The translations under genes were made by a program, and so were the position numbers. A DNA stretch of 39,507 nucleotides from Candidatus Saccharimonadota bacterium. GTDB lineage: Bacteria > Patescibacteriota > Saccharimonadia > Saccharimonadales > AWTP1-31. The stretch is taken from assembly GCA_026395435.1 (NCBI GenBank), contig JAPLYT010000003.1:199328-238834 (forward strand), read 5' to 3'. Below, one piece after another: positions 16,393 to 23,019 of the stretch. The notes beneath the pieces were generated by a model, which saw only the letters and a list, made by a program, of their open reading frames with translations, made no database searches and was not told the origin of the DNA. How positions within the stretch are numbered: position 1 is the first letter of the stretch; every line of letters starts with the position of its first letter.

Positions 16393-16450
16393 AAGAGAAC
16401 GCTCGTTATTTCTCGAGAGAAGAACAGGGAAATGGTGCTTAAAATAAGGG

Positions 16451-16591
16451 TTAAACCTTAGAAGAAGTACGCACTCGTCTGATTCGATTGATGATTTGCT
16501 TGGGTGCTAACAGTTCTTCATAGAACAGCTGAAAACTCTCAAGCGAACTTTGTTTGTTGGTACTCAAAACCAAAAACGCCTCAATTAACAC
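16451..16591 (-). CDS. Possible 46-residue small protein
   Basis: Minus-strand ORF with GTG start (or TTG at 16567), reading VLIEAFLVLSTNKQSSLESFQLFYEELLAPKQ... and ending IINRIRRVRTSSKV. The basic, amphipathic composition looks protein-like and it fills the otherwise empty stretch between nrdR and tRNA-Val. No clear ribosome-binding site for the GTG; GAGG precedes the TTG. Function unknown. Otherwise the 16393-16737 stretch shows nothing else I can support. Confidence 0.3.
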   Translation of the reverse strand: MLIEAFLVLSTNKQSSLESFQLFYEELLAPKQIINRIRRVRTSSKV

Positions 16592-16737
16592 GCTTATGAT
16601 AACATAAAATAAAAGAATATACAACTATTGGCCCTATAAATTACAATGAATTCACTGCTCAAATATTGCTTTTCAATCTGTTATGCGCTATTATCATCAA
16701 GTAAAAGTAACATATACGAAAGTATTGTTGCAGTTAT

Positions 16738-16814
16738 GGGTGATTAGCTCATTTGGCTAGAGCGCCTCATTGACGTTGAGGAGGTGAGAGGTTCGAATCC
16801 TCTATCGCCCACCA
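16738..16814 (+). tRNA. tRNA-Val(GAC)
   Basis: A 77-nt cloverleaf with CCA. Acceptor GGGTGAT/ATCGCCC, anticodon stem CCTCA/TGAGG with loop TTGACGT (anticodon GAC), T arm AGAGGTTCGAATCCTCT, discriminator A. Confidence 0.95.
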
Positions 16815-16851
16815 ATGAAAGTGGAGTCCGAAAGGACTCCTTTTTCATTGG
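16812..16851. terminator. Terminator of tRNA-Val
   Basis: GGAGTCC-GAAA-GGACTCC (16823-16840) followed by TTTTT, embedded in outer arms CCAATGAAA/TTTCATTGG that include the tRNA CCA. Confidence 0.85.
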
Positions 16852-17042
16852 AAGATAGATAATTTGAGAACCTCGAACGAACGAAGTGAGCCTAACAAAA
16901 TTTGTATACCAGAAAAGGTATAAATCCACAGTTCTTTATCCCCAGACAAAAGTGTAGAAAAAACAATACTTATTTACTAGCCTTATAGTACTAACACTGT
17001 TATGATTGTTGGAGTGAAGTTTTGAGATAAGTTTTTTTGAAA

Positions 17043-17084
17043 GAGCGATTGAATGACATGCGAGATCATTTAATCGCTTTTTTC
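17043..17084 (+). terminator. Terminator of an unidentified short transcript
   Basis: GCGATTGAATGA / TCATTTAATCGC with a 9-nt loop and a run of six or more T. It is upstream of the thrS leader and behind no gene on the plus strand; the stretch 16852-17042 shows no ORF I can support, with a possible TATGAT at about 17000. Confidence 0.6.
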
Positions 17085-17126
17085 ATTCCTAGCCAAAGTA
17101 CCGTAGGAAGGGTTGTGACGGGTATA

Positions 17127-17135
17127 TGATATAAT
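17127..17135 (+). promoter_or_regulatory. thrS: Extended -10 promoter of the thrS leader
   Basis: TGa-TATAAT, about 7 nt before the start of the T-box leader region. No good -35 is visible, as expected for extended -10 promoters. Confidence 0.6.
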
Positions 17136-17141
17136 TACCTC

Positions 17142-17309
17142 GAGTGATGAAGCGGTCTCACCAACCGAATAGCTCCGTCCGGCAAGGCATAACGTGACGA
17201 TAACGTGCATGCAAGAGTAAATGTCCCAGGTGGAACCTCCTATTTTTAGGACCTTAGGACGCGGAAATGTTTAGACTATTTGCGAGAATTCTAAACCCCG
17301 CGTCTTTTT
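17142..17309 (+). promoter_or_regulatory. Compact T-box riboswitch with terminator controlling thrS
   Basis: The T-box bulge UGGAACC is at 17231-17237. The antiterminator can be drawn: GTCC(17223)-AGG before the bulge pairs with CCT-TA-GGAC (17252-17260), and TCCT (17238) pairs with AGGA (17248). The alternative terminator uses the same GGAC: GGACGCGG (17257-17264) and GTTTAG pair with CTAAAC and CCGCGTC (17291-17304), followed by TTTTT. UGGA in the bulge matches the UCCA end of the tRNA-Thr at 13568. The 5' part (17142-17222) is short for a stem I; an ACC triplet near 17165 could be the Thr specifier. Uncharged tRNA-Thr would favour thrS read-through. Confidence 0.85.
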
Positions 17310-17328
17310 ATATGTAAAGGAGAACAAC

Positions 17329-19212
17329 ATGGATAAAGAACAAAATTTACACGCAATGAGGCACTCGTTGGCACATATTACCGCCAGTGCAGTTCAGCAG
17401 CTTTGGCCAGAAGCTAAGTTTGGCGTTGGGCCGGTCGTCGAAAATGGCTTTTATTATGATATTGATCTAGGCGACAAAACAATTTCCCACGATGATTTTG
17501 GTAAGATTGAGAAAAAGATGCGTGGTATTATCGCTCAAAACCAGACATTTCAACGAACTGAAAAGCCTATTGATGAAGCAATCGTTTGGGCAAAAGGCTC
17601 AGGGCAGCCCTACAAAGAAGAGCTTCTAAACGACCTCAAGAGGGCAGGTACCACCATCGCTAAGGATCTCGATGCTGACGAACTTGGTACTATTACCGAA
17701 GGAGATGCTCAGGTAGAAAACGTATCATTCTATTCGAATGGCCCATTTACCGATCTTTGTCGAGGTCCTCACCTTGAATCTACTGGTAAAGTCGGTGCCT
17801 TCAAGCTCATGCGCATTGCTGGTGCATATTGGCGCGGTAAAGAAGGGAACCCTCAAATGCAGCGCCTCTACGGTGTCGCCTTCGAAACACAAGAAGAACT
17901 AGACCACCACCTCCACATGCTCGAAGAAGCCAAAGCCCGCGACCACCGCAAGCTTGGCCGCGAACTCGACTTGTTCGTATTTTCAGATCTCGTTGGTCCA
18001 GGATTGCCTTTATTCACACCAAGAGGCACTACTATCCGCAGGCTACTAACAGAGTTAATGAGACAAATTGGCACTAAGTATGGAGCGCAAGAAGTAGAGA
18101 TTCCTCCGATGGCCAGGAGAGCACTTTATGAGAAGTCTGGACATGCACAGAAATTCACCGAAGAGCTTTTTGAAGTAAAGAGTCACTATGATATAGATTT
18201 TGTCCTCAAGCCAGTAAACTGCCCTCACCATATTCAGATATTTGATGCTGTACCAAGAAGCTATAAAGATTTACCAATACACTATATGCAAGTTACCAAT
18301 CAGCACCGTGATGAGAAGCCCGGACAACTCGGTGGTTTGCAGCGTACGCGATCTTTTGCGGTAGATGATGGCCATATTTTTCTTACGAGAGATAATCTAG
18401 AAGAAGTTATCGGCGGATTTTGTAAGACTATCGAAGAAGTACATACTGCTCTCGGGATGTACGGGGATCATTGGGTTTCACTATCACTTCGTGATCCATC
18501 CACACCCGACGCGTATGTCGGTGATGAAGCTGACTGGATTGAAGCCGAGAAAACACTAGCCCATATTAGTGACATACAGGGCCTTAATGCAAAACCAATG
18601 GAGGGCGAGGCTGCACTCTATGGTCCAAAACTTGATTTCATGTATAAGACAGTTACCGGTAATGAAACACAGCTCGCAACAATTCAGCTTGATTTTGCTA
18701 CACCTAAACGCTTTGAGCTTGAGTATATAGATGAAAATGGTGAGAAACAGACACCTATTATGGTACATCGAGCCATCCTGGGGTCACTTGAAAGATTCAT
18801 GGTAATTCTCATTGAGAAGACTGCTGGTTGGTTCCCATTCTGGCTAGCGCCAGAGCAGGTCCGAATTTTGACCATCAACGACACTGTTGGTGATTATGTC
18901 GATCAGATCAAAGAGGTTCTCGACGGTACTCTATTAATGAAACCAATAAAATATAACGAAGTTCGCTACAGTGTTGATATGCGAAACGAATCATTGGGTC
19001 GCAAAATACGCGATGCAGCCGGAATGAAAATTCCAGTTACGCTGATCGTTGGTCCAAAAGACGTCGAAGCCAAGGAAGTTAGTGTTCGCCTACAAGACGG
19101 AGAGCAAAAGGTTAAACTTAGCGATCTAAAAGATTTCCTACCTTTAATGAACGAGTTTACGAATTCGTTGCAACTATTCCTGCCGGTAAAGTTGCAACAT
19201 ATGGTCAGGTAG
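17329..19212 (+). CDS. thrS: Threonyl-tRNA synthetase lacking the TGS domain
   Basis: Charges tRNA-Thr. The protein begins almost directly with the editing domain (MRHSLAHITASAVQQLWP), so the N-terminal TGS domain of about 60 residues is missing; the start is firm because AAGGAG lies 6-7 nt before the ATG. The editing centre HxxxH and CRGPH is intact. The class II core shows the motif 2 region (TNQHRDEKPGQLGGLQRTRSFAVDDGHIF), zinc ligands Cys (NCPHH), His and His (MVHRAILGSLERF motif 3). The anticodon-binding domain ends near SDLKDFL (about 19140). The last ~23 residues are out-of-frame sequence of the following ATL gene, so the true coding end is abnormal. Expression is under the T-box leader. 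Confidence 0.95.
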   Translation: MDKEQNLHAMRHSLAHITASAVQQLWPEAKFGVGPVVENGFYYDIDLGDKTISHDDFGKIEKKMRGIIAQNQTFQRTEKPIDEAIVWAKGSGQPYKEELLNDLKRAGTTIAKDLDADELGTITEGDAQVENVSFYSNGPFTDLCRGPHLESTGKVGAFKLMRIAGAYWRGKEGNPQMQRLYGVAFETQEELDHHLHMLEEAKARDHRKLGRELDLFVFSDLVGPGLPLFTPRGTTIRRLLTELMRQIGTKYGAQEVEIPPMARRALYEKSGHAQKFTEELFEVKSHYDIDFVLKPVNCPHHIQIFDAVPRSYKDLPIHYMQVTNQHRDEKPGQLGGLQRTRSFAVDDGHIFLTRDNLEEVIGGFCKTIEEVHTALGMYGDHWVSLSLRDPSTPDAYVGDEADWIEAEKTLAHISDIQGLNAKPMEGEAALYGPKLDFMYKTVTGNETQLATIQLDFATPKRFELEYIDENGEKQTPIMVHRAILGSLERFMVILIEKTAGWFPFWLAPEQVRILTINDTVGDYVDQIKEVLDGTLLMKPIKYNEVRYSVDMRNESLGRKIRDAAGMKIPVTLIVGPKDVEAKEVSVRLQDGEQKVKLSDLKDFLPLMNEFTNSLQLFLPVKLQHMVR

Positions 19213-19439
19213 CTGCCGCTTGTGGAGCTGCATGGGCTGCCTGGGAAGTTGGCCAGATCGCCCATACCGGCCCCTCGGACTTGCCTTGGCAACGAGTGGT
19301 CAATAAGCAAGGCGGTCTGGCTAGTGGCTACCCGGGTGGCAAGGCCGGACACAAAAAAGTCCTCGAGGCCGAGGGATTTGTTGTTAGTGATGACTATACG
19401 ATAGAGATTGGAAAATATTTATGGCATCCAATAAAGTAA
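19149..19439 (+). CDS. Alkyltransferase-like (ATL/MGMT-fold) protein, no start codon, -1 frame to thrS
   Basis: A clear MGMT_N/C DNA-binding domain: ERVYEFVATIPAGKVATYGQVAAACG, then WEVGQIAHTG, LPWQRVVNKQGGL, and GHKKVLEAEGF to a TAA at 19439. The alkyl-acceptor Cys of MGMT (PCHRV) is Trp here (PWQRV), as in ATL proteins, which bind O6-alkylguanine and mark it for nucleotide excision repair. The frame is open only from 19122 (after TAG 19119-19121) and contains no ATG, GTG or TTG before the domain. It is in the -1 frame of thrS, which overlaps it for about 60 nt. A one-base loss near 19148 would explain both the odd ThrRS tail and the missing start, as a former thrS-ATL overlap or fusion; programmed frameshifting or a sequence error are the alternatives. 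It overlaps miaA by 19 bp. Confidence 0.8.
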   Translation, partial: ERVYEFVATIPAGKVATYGQVAAACGAAWAAWEVGQIAHTGPSDLPWQRVVNKQGGLASGYPGGKAGHKKVLEAEGFVVSDDYTIEIGKYLWHPIK

Positions 19440-20200
19440 AACCGCTAATAGTTATAGTAGGTCCAACGGCTAGTGGCAAGACTTCAGTCGCGATTGAAAT
19501 TGCTAAGAAATTTGACGGCGAGGTGATTTGCGCCGATTCTCGAACGGTTTATAAGGGTATGGATATTGGTACCGCCAAACCATCAATCTCTGAGCAAGAG
19601 GGAATTCGACATCATTTACTCGATATCGTACGTCCAGATCAGCAATTTACGGTTGCTGAATTTAAAACGCTAGCCGATAAAGCGATCAGCGATATTCGAA
19701 TGCGTGGCAAGTTGCCGATACTGGTTGGTGGTAGTGGCTTATATATTAACTCCGTGATTTATGATTATGATTTTGCCGGCTCAGATGGTCCGCGAGATTC
19801 TCAGAATCCAAGACATCTGAGTGCTGATACGCCAAAGCAAACGCCAGAATTGGTACCTGATACCGTCTTATTTGGTATTGAAGTAGATAAGGATGCGCTA
19901 AAGACTCGCATTAAACAGCGAGTTGAATCCATGGTAGCTAATGGGCTTGTCGAAGAGACGAAGTTGCTCGGAAGTACCTATGGCTGGGACATCGCTCCGA
20001 TGCAAGCATCGGCGTATACATCGTTTAGAGAATATATCGACGGATCGGTAGAACTCGTGGAAGCAATAGAACATTGCGCGCGTCTTGACGGTAGGTTGGC
20101 CAAAAAACAACGCACATGGTTTAAACGAAACAAAAGTATTCAATGGGTCGATAACCCCAGTAAAATTGTTGATTTAACGACAACGTTATTGAACAACTAG
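19421..20200 (+). CDS. miaA: tRNA dimethylallyltransferase MiaA
   Basis: Adds the dimethylallyl group to A37 of tRNAs reading UNN codons. The N terminus shows the P-loop IVGPTASGKTSVAIEIAKKF, followed by ICADSRTVYKGMDIGTAKPS (DSRxxY), HHLLDIVRPDQQFTVAEF and GGSGLYINSVIYDYDF. At 259 residues it is shorter than the usual 300 or so, with a reduced middle (tRNA-binding insertion) between about 130 and 150. The C-terminal QRTWFKRNKSIQWVD motif is intact. Starts within the end of the ATL frame, with no strong ribosome-binding site, so coupling is likely. Confidence 0.93.
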   Translation: MASNKVKPLIVIVGPTASGKTSVAIEIAKKFDGEVICADSRTVYKGMDIGTAKPSISEQEGIRHHLLDIVRPDQQFTVAEFKTLADKAISDIRMRGKLPILVGGSGLYINSVIYDYDFAGSDGPRDSQNPRHLSADTPKQTPELVPDTVLFGIEVDKDALKTRIKQRVESMVANGLVEETKLLGSTYGWDIAPMQASAYTSFREYIDGSVELVEAIEHCARLDGRLAKKQRTWFKRNKSIQWVDNPSKIVDLTTTLLNN

Positions 20201-20237
20201 CATATCTTTGCCAGCGTTCGTCTGATACAATAATCGT

Positions 20238-20291
20238 ATGACTGAACAACTATCAGAAAATATTTCAAAACAGGAGATTCTCGATGATTGA
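20238..20291 (+). CDS. Possible leaderless 17-residue upstream peptide
   Basis: TGa-TACAAT (20226-20231) ends 6 nt before ATG 20238, reading MTEQLSENISKQEILDD and a TGA that overlaps the start of the next gene by 8 nt. Ribosomes finishing it would sit on the AGGAG and ATG of the HTH gene, so it may couple translation. No homology known; the pattern of promoter and overlap is the only support. Confidence 0.4.
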   Translation: MTEQLSENISKQEILDD

Positions 20292-20877
20292 TCAATTGTT
20301 TGGTTCAAAAACACGCGTTAAATTACTCAATATGTTTTACGCTAACCCGAATCGGTCATTCTATGTCCGCGAGATAACCCGCAAGATAGACGAACAGATT
20401 AATTCGGTACGTCGAGAACTCGCCAATCTATTAAATATTGGAATCATTACATCTGAGACAACAAACAACAAGCTTTATTACGAAGTTAATCAAGACTATG
20501 AATACCATAAACCACTGACAACCATTTTTGGCGGATCACATACCTCGGAAACACAGGATGAAGCAAAAGAGACGATGCAAGCAGACCCCCTAAAGGCATT
20601 GGGTAACGTCGAACTCGCATTGCTGACAGGACAATTTACTCGTGATGAGCGTACAGGCATAGACTTATTGATTGTAGGTAATGTTAATCAGACTCAGGTC
20701 AATAAATACATTTCAAATCTTGAAAAACAAGAAGGCAAGGAAATCCGCTATACTGTAATGACGTTAGACGATTTTAAATATCGCCACCAGATCAAAGATC
20801 GCTTCATTGCGAATATTTTTGAGGCAAAGATTCAAATAATCGTCGACAAACACAAACTACTGAGTATAAAAGATTAG
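20284..20877 (+). CDS. Winged-helix HTH transcriptional regulator
   Basis: A 197-residue protein. Residues about 1-80 are an ArsR/MarR-like winged helix (GSKTRVKLLNMFYANPNRSFYVREITRKI...SVRRELANLLNIGIITSE). The C-terminal half (about 105-190) has GIDLLIVGNVNQTQVNKYISNLEKQEGKEIRYTVMTLDDF, similar in pattern to the nucleotidyltransferase-like domains found behind such HTHs in archaea and CPR; the catalytic GS/DxD motif is not seen. AGGAG (20272-20276) lies 7 nt upstream. Followed by the MBL-fold gene with an 18-bp gap, so they form one operon. Target unknown. Confidence 0.8.
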   Translation: MIDQLFGSKTRVKLLNMFYANPNRSFYVREITRKIDEQINSVRRELANLLNIGIITSETTNNKLYYEVNQDYEYHKPLTTIFGGSHTSETQDEAKETMQADPLKALGNVELALLTGQFTRDERTGIDLLIVGNVNQTQVNKYISNLEKQEGKEIRYTVMTLDDFKYRHQIKDRFIANIFEAKIQIIVDKHKLLSIKD

Positions 20878-20895
20878 AAGGGTAATGGAGCAACT

Positions 20896-21525
20896 ATGGA
20901 AATACAATATTACGGCGGAAACTGCATCAAGATTACTACAAAAAAAGGTAGCGTCGTTATAGACGATACTATAAAAGCTCTTGGCGGCACATCTCCGGCG
21001 AAACCAACGGACGTCAATATCCATACTCAAAAAGTCGAGGGGAAATTGCCCGCTACACTTTTATTCATTGATGGGCCTGGTGAATATGAAGTTTCGAATA
21101 TTTCTGTTGTTGGCATCGCGGCAAGAGCTCATATGGAAGAGACTGCAGCTAAAAAGGTGGCAATGTATAAAATTGCTTGTGACGACATCCGTATAGCGGT
21201 GGTGGGGCACATATACCCAGAGCTTAGCGAAAGTCAGCTCGAAGCGCTTGGTGTTATTGATGTCTTGATCGTACCGGTAGGTGGTCATGGCTTCACGCTT
21301 GATGCCATCGGTGCAGCTAAAATAATCAAAAACATAGACCCAAAGATTATCATCCCAACTAATTATGCCGATAGTAAGCTTAACTATCCTGTTCCTGCCG
21401 CCGAACTCTTTGATGTCCTGAAGGAATGGGCGCTTGAACCTAAAGAAACAGTCTCAAAGCTCAAAGTTAAGGCCGCAGACTTATTGTTAGACAAAGCACA
21501 AGTCATTGTTCTTGAACGACAATAG
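20896..21525 (+). CDS. Metallo-beta-lactamase-fold protein with degenerate metal site
   Basis: A 209-residue protein with the order of the UlaG/YhfI-type hydrolases: MEIQYYGGNCIKITTKKGSVVIDD at the N terminus, a middle GPGEYEVSNISVVGIAA strand, VLIVPVGGHGFTLDAIGAAKIIKNIDPKIIIPTNYAD at the end. The HxHxDH zinc motif expected in this family is not present, so catalysis is doubtful. Such truncated MBL-fold proteins are common beside regulators in CPR genomes; the role is unknown. Confidence 0.78.
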   Translation: MEIQYYGGNCIKITTKKGSVVIDDTIKALGGTSPAKPTDVNIHTQKVEGKLPATLLFIDGPGEYEVSNISVVGIAARAHMEETAAKKVAMYKIACDDIRIAVVGHIYPELSESQLEALGVIDVLIVPVGGHGFTLDAIGAAKIIKNIDPKIIIPTNYADSKLNYPVPAAELFDVLKEWALEPKETVSKLKVKAADLLLDKAQVIVLERQ

Positions 21526-21543
21526 TAACTCCTGACTCAATAA

Positions 21544-21570
21544 AAATAACACCTTTCCAAGGTGTTATTT
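21544..21570. terminator. Bidirectional terminator between MBL-fold gene and rpmB
   Basis: AAATAACACCTT-TCC-AAGGTGTTATTT, a perfect 12-bp stem with A/T flanks. It can end the HTH/MBL operon (plus) and the rpmB transcript (minus). Confidence 0.8.
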
Positions 21571-21650
21571 TAATATTCAGCCACTTCAGGAAATAGTAGT
21601 TTTCATACGTATTAACGATAATACAGGAGTGTAATACGAGGAGATAGTGA

Positions 21651-21854
21651 TGGGCGCAGTTAGTTGTACGAAAATACTACAAACGAGCACCTTTTTATTC
21701 GACATCTCAGAGAATTGCATTTAGCATTTTCGCTTTAGTACAAGACAATGAATTAGTGAACATCGTAATGAGGCGTATTAATGATACGGCTCATGAGAAG
21801 CGCAACTTTATGAAGCAGTATTGTGCAAAGAGTATTGGCATGCTGGTTGCATAG
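21651..21854 (+). pseudogene. Stop-free reading frame without a start, possible gene remnant
   Basis: The stretch between the terminator and rpmB has one plus-strand frame of 67 codons without stop: WAQLVVRKYYKRAPFYSTSQ..., ending KQYCAKSIGMLVA. It looks protein-like but has no ATG near its start. A GAGGAG (21638-21643) and GTG/ATG (21647/21650) sit just upstream in another frame (24 codons, MGAVSCTKILQTS...). This could be a small gene broken by a frameshift. Not recognised; may be chance. The rest of 21571-21883 shows nothing else. Confidence 0.25.
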
Positions 21855-21883
21855 CGACCAGGATCACCAATACGGCGAAATGT

Positions 21884-22072
21884 CTAAAGGAGGCCTTTTT
21901 TCTTCAAAGTGCGTATAGCTTGTGTACTAATTTTCATAGTCACTTTACGGCCATCAACAACAATAGTTTTAGTCTGAAGATTGGGTTTCCAGACTTTTTT
22001 GGTATGACGCTGTGAGAAGCTGACATTGCTGCCATATTGCTTTCCTTTGCCGGTGAGTTCACATTTCTGCAT
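21884..22072 (-). CDS. rpmB: 50S ribosomal protein bL28
   Basis: A 62-residue ribosomal protein. MQKCELTGKGKQYGSNVSFSQRHTKKVWKPNLQTKTI matches the bL28 signature (CxxTGK, NNVSHS-like NVSFSQ, K..PNLQ), and the C-terminal VTMKISTQAIRTLKKKGL is also typical. Monocistronic, with a good promoter upstream and the bidirectional terminator at 21544 beyond a roughly 310-nt 3' region. Confidence 0.95.
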   Translation of the reverse strand: MQKCELTGKGKQYGSNVSFSQRHTKKVWKPNLQTKTIVVDGRKVTMKISTQAIRTLKKKGLL

Positions 22073-22095
22073 GGTATTTAATTCCTATTAGATTC

Positions 22096-22132
22096 AAGGT
22101 GTTATTTTAGATGTATTACACCTTAAAGTCAA
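22096..22132 (-). promoter_or_regulatory. rpmB promoter with an embedded inverted repeat
   Basis: Minus strand: TTGACT (22127-22132), 17-nt spacer, TAAAAT (22104-22109). The promoter core contains an inverted repeat AAGGTGT...ACACCTT (22096-22124), and 15 nt of it (CAAGGTGTTATTTTA) are identical to the arm of the terminator at 21558-21572. It may be an operator, or just a repeated sequence. Confidence 0.6.
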
Positions 22133-22170
22133 GTGTTAGGAGATGCTTTCTTTGATATACTAATAGCATT

Positions 22171-22800
22171 ATGTTTTCTCAAATGTCCGGAGCTGAATTA
22201 ATAATCATATTTGTATCCATTATCGTTTCAATGGGTATTCACGAAGCTATGCATGCCTTCACGTCTCATTGGCTCGGTGATACTACTGCAAAAGATATGG
22301 GACGGCTTACGCTGAACCCTTTCAAGCACATAGATATTATGACGACAGTTTTACTGCCTATGGTCTTAATTTTGGCCCGTCTTCAGCCGTTTTTTATCGC
22401 CAAGCCCGTACCATTTAATCCTGATAGGGTGAAATACGAAGAATTTGGAGCTGCGATGATCGGAATTGTTGGGCCTTTTACGAATCTGCTTCTGGCAGTT
22501 ATCGCTTCATTATTTCTTCACGCGTTCGGTATCGCGACAGGGACAGATGCATTCAATATCTTTAGTATATTCATCCAAGTCAATCTTAGCTTCTTTGTAT
22601 TCAATATGATTCCGTTCCCGCCACTCGACGGGTCAAGGCTGCTGTATGCTTTCGCCCCCGAGCCAGTCCAAAGAATTATGTATATGATCGAATCAGGTGG
22701 AATCATGACAATTGTTGTTTTCATGTTCCTACTTTTTCCCGTTGTGGGACCGGTTGTGAGTAGTATTGTCCAAAATCTCTATGTATTCCTCGTGGGCTAG
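22171..22800 (+). CDS. Site-2 protease family (M50) membrane metalloprotease
   Basis: A 209-residue intramembrane protease with six or so hydrophobic segments. The zinc site HEAMH (HExxH, about residues 24-28) and the second motif NMIPFPPLDGSRLL (NxxPxPPLDG, about 148-161) with the zinc-binding Asp are present. It belongs to the short YwhC/FtsH-independent group without PDZ or CBS domains. Substrates are not predictable; such proteases cleave anti-sigma factors or signal-peptide remnants. TGa-TATACT (22153-22161) is 9 nt upstream of the ATG, so the 5' leader is only about 3 nt. Confidence 0.92.
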   Translation: MFSQMSGAELIIIFVSIIVSMGIHEAMHAFTSHWLGDTTAKDMGRLTLNPFKHIDIMTTVLLPMVLILARLQPFFIAKPVPFNPDRVKYEEFGAAMIGIVGPFTNLLLAVIASLFLHAFGIATGTDAFNIFSIFIQVNLSFFVFNMIPFPPLDGSRLLYAFAPEPVQRIMYMIESGGIMTIVVFMFLLFPVVGPVVSSIVQNLYVFLVG

Positions 22801-22816
22801 GGAGTATACTAGTGAC

Positions 22817-22975
22817 GTTAGGTGCCGACAATATGATAATCTGAATATTTATCATACGGGATTCCAATATTTGATCTAGCTGTGGCTAAGATCGTGAGGA
22901 GCCCCACCTGGGTTTCATTCCAGGTTGTCATGTCGGAAGCCTACGATAAAACACCCCGAAAGGGGTGTTTTATTA
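22817..22975 (+). ncRNA. Candidate structured small RNA, unknown family
   Basis: An intergenic unit with promoter (TATACT 22805-22810), compact fold and a terminator. The ends pair: TAGG-T-G-CCGACA (22819-22830) with TGTCGG-AAG-CCTA (22931-22943). Inside are ATGATAA/TTTATCAT (about 22833-22855), GATCT-AGC/GCT-AAGATC (about 22873-22893) and ACCTGG/CCAGGT (about 22906-22925). The terminator ACACCCC-GAAA-GGGGTGT (22951-22968) is followed by TTTATT. No ORF. It is a multi-branched fold, unlike the rod of 6S RNA or the SRP hairpin. Confidence 0.55.
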
Positions 22976-23006
22976 TTTCAATTTCACGCTAACATTACGA
23001 CTACGT

Positions 23007-23012
23007 TATAGT
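23007..23012 (+). promoter_or_regulatory. -10 box for leaderless ASCH-RNase H mRNA
   Basis: TATAGT followed by 7 nt and ATG 23020. Confidence 0.5.
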
Positions 23013-23019
23013 ACCAAGC

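Noticed and set aside
22817-22975. 6S RNA or SRP RNA
   Set aside because: The fold is multi-branched and lacks the rod with central bubble of 6S and the GGAA-capped domain of SRP RNA.
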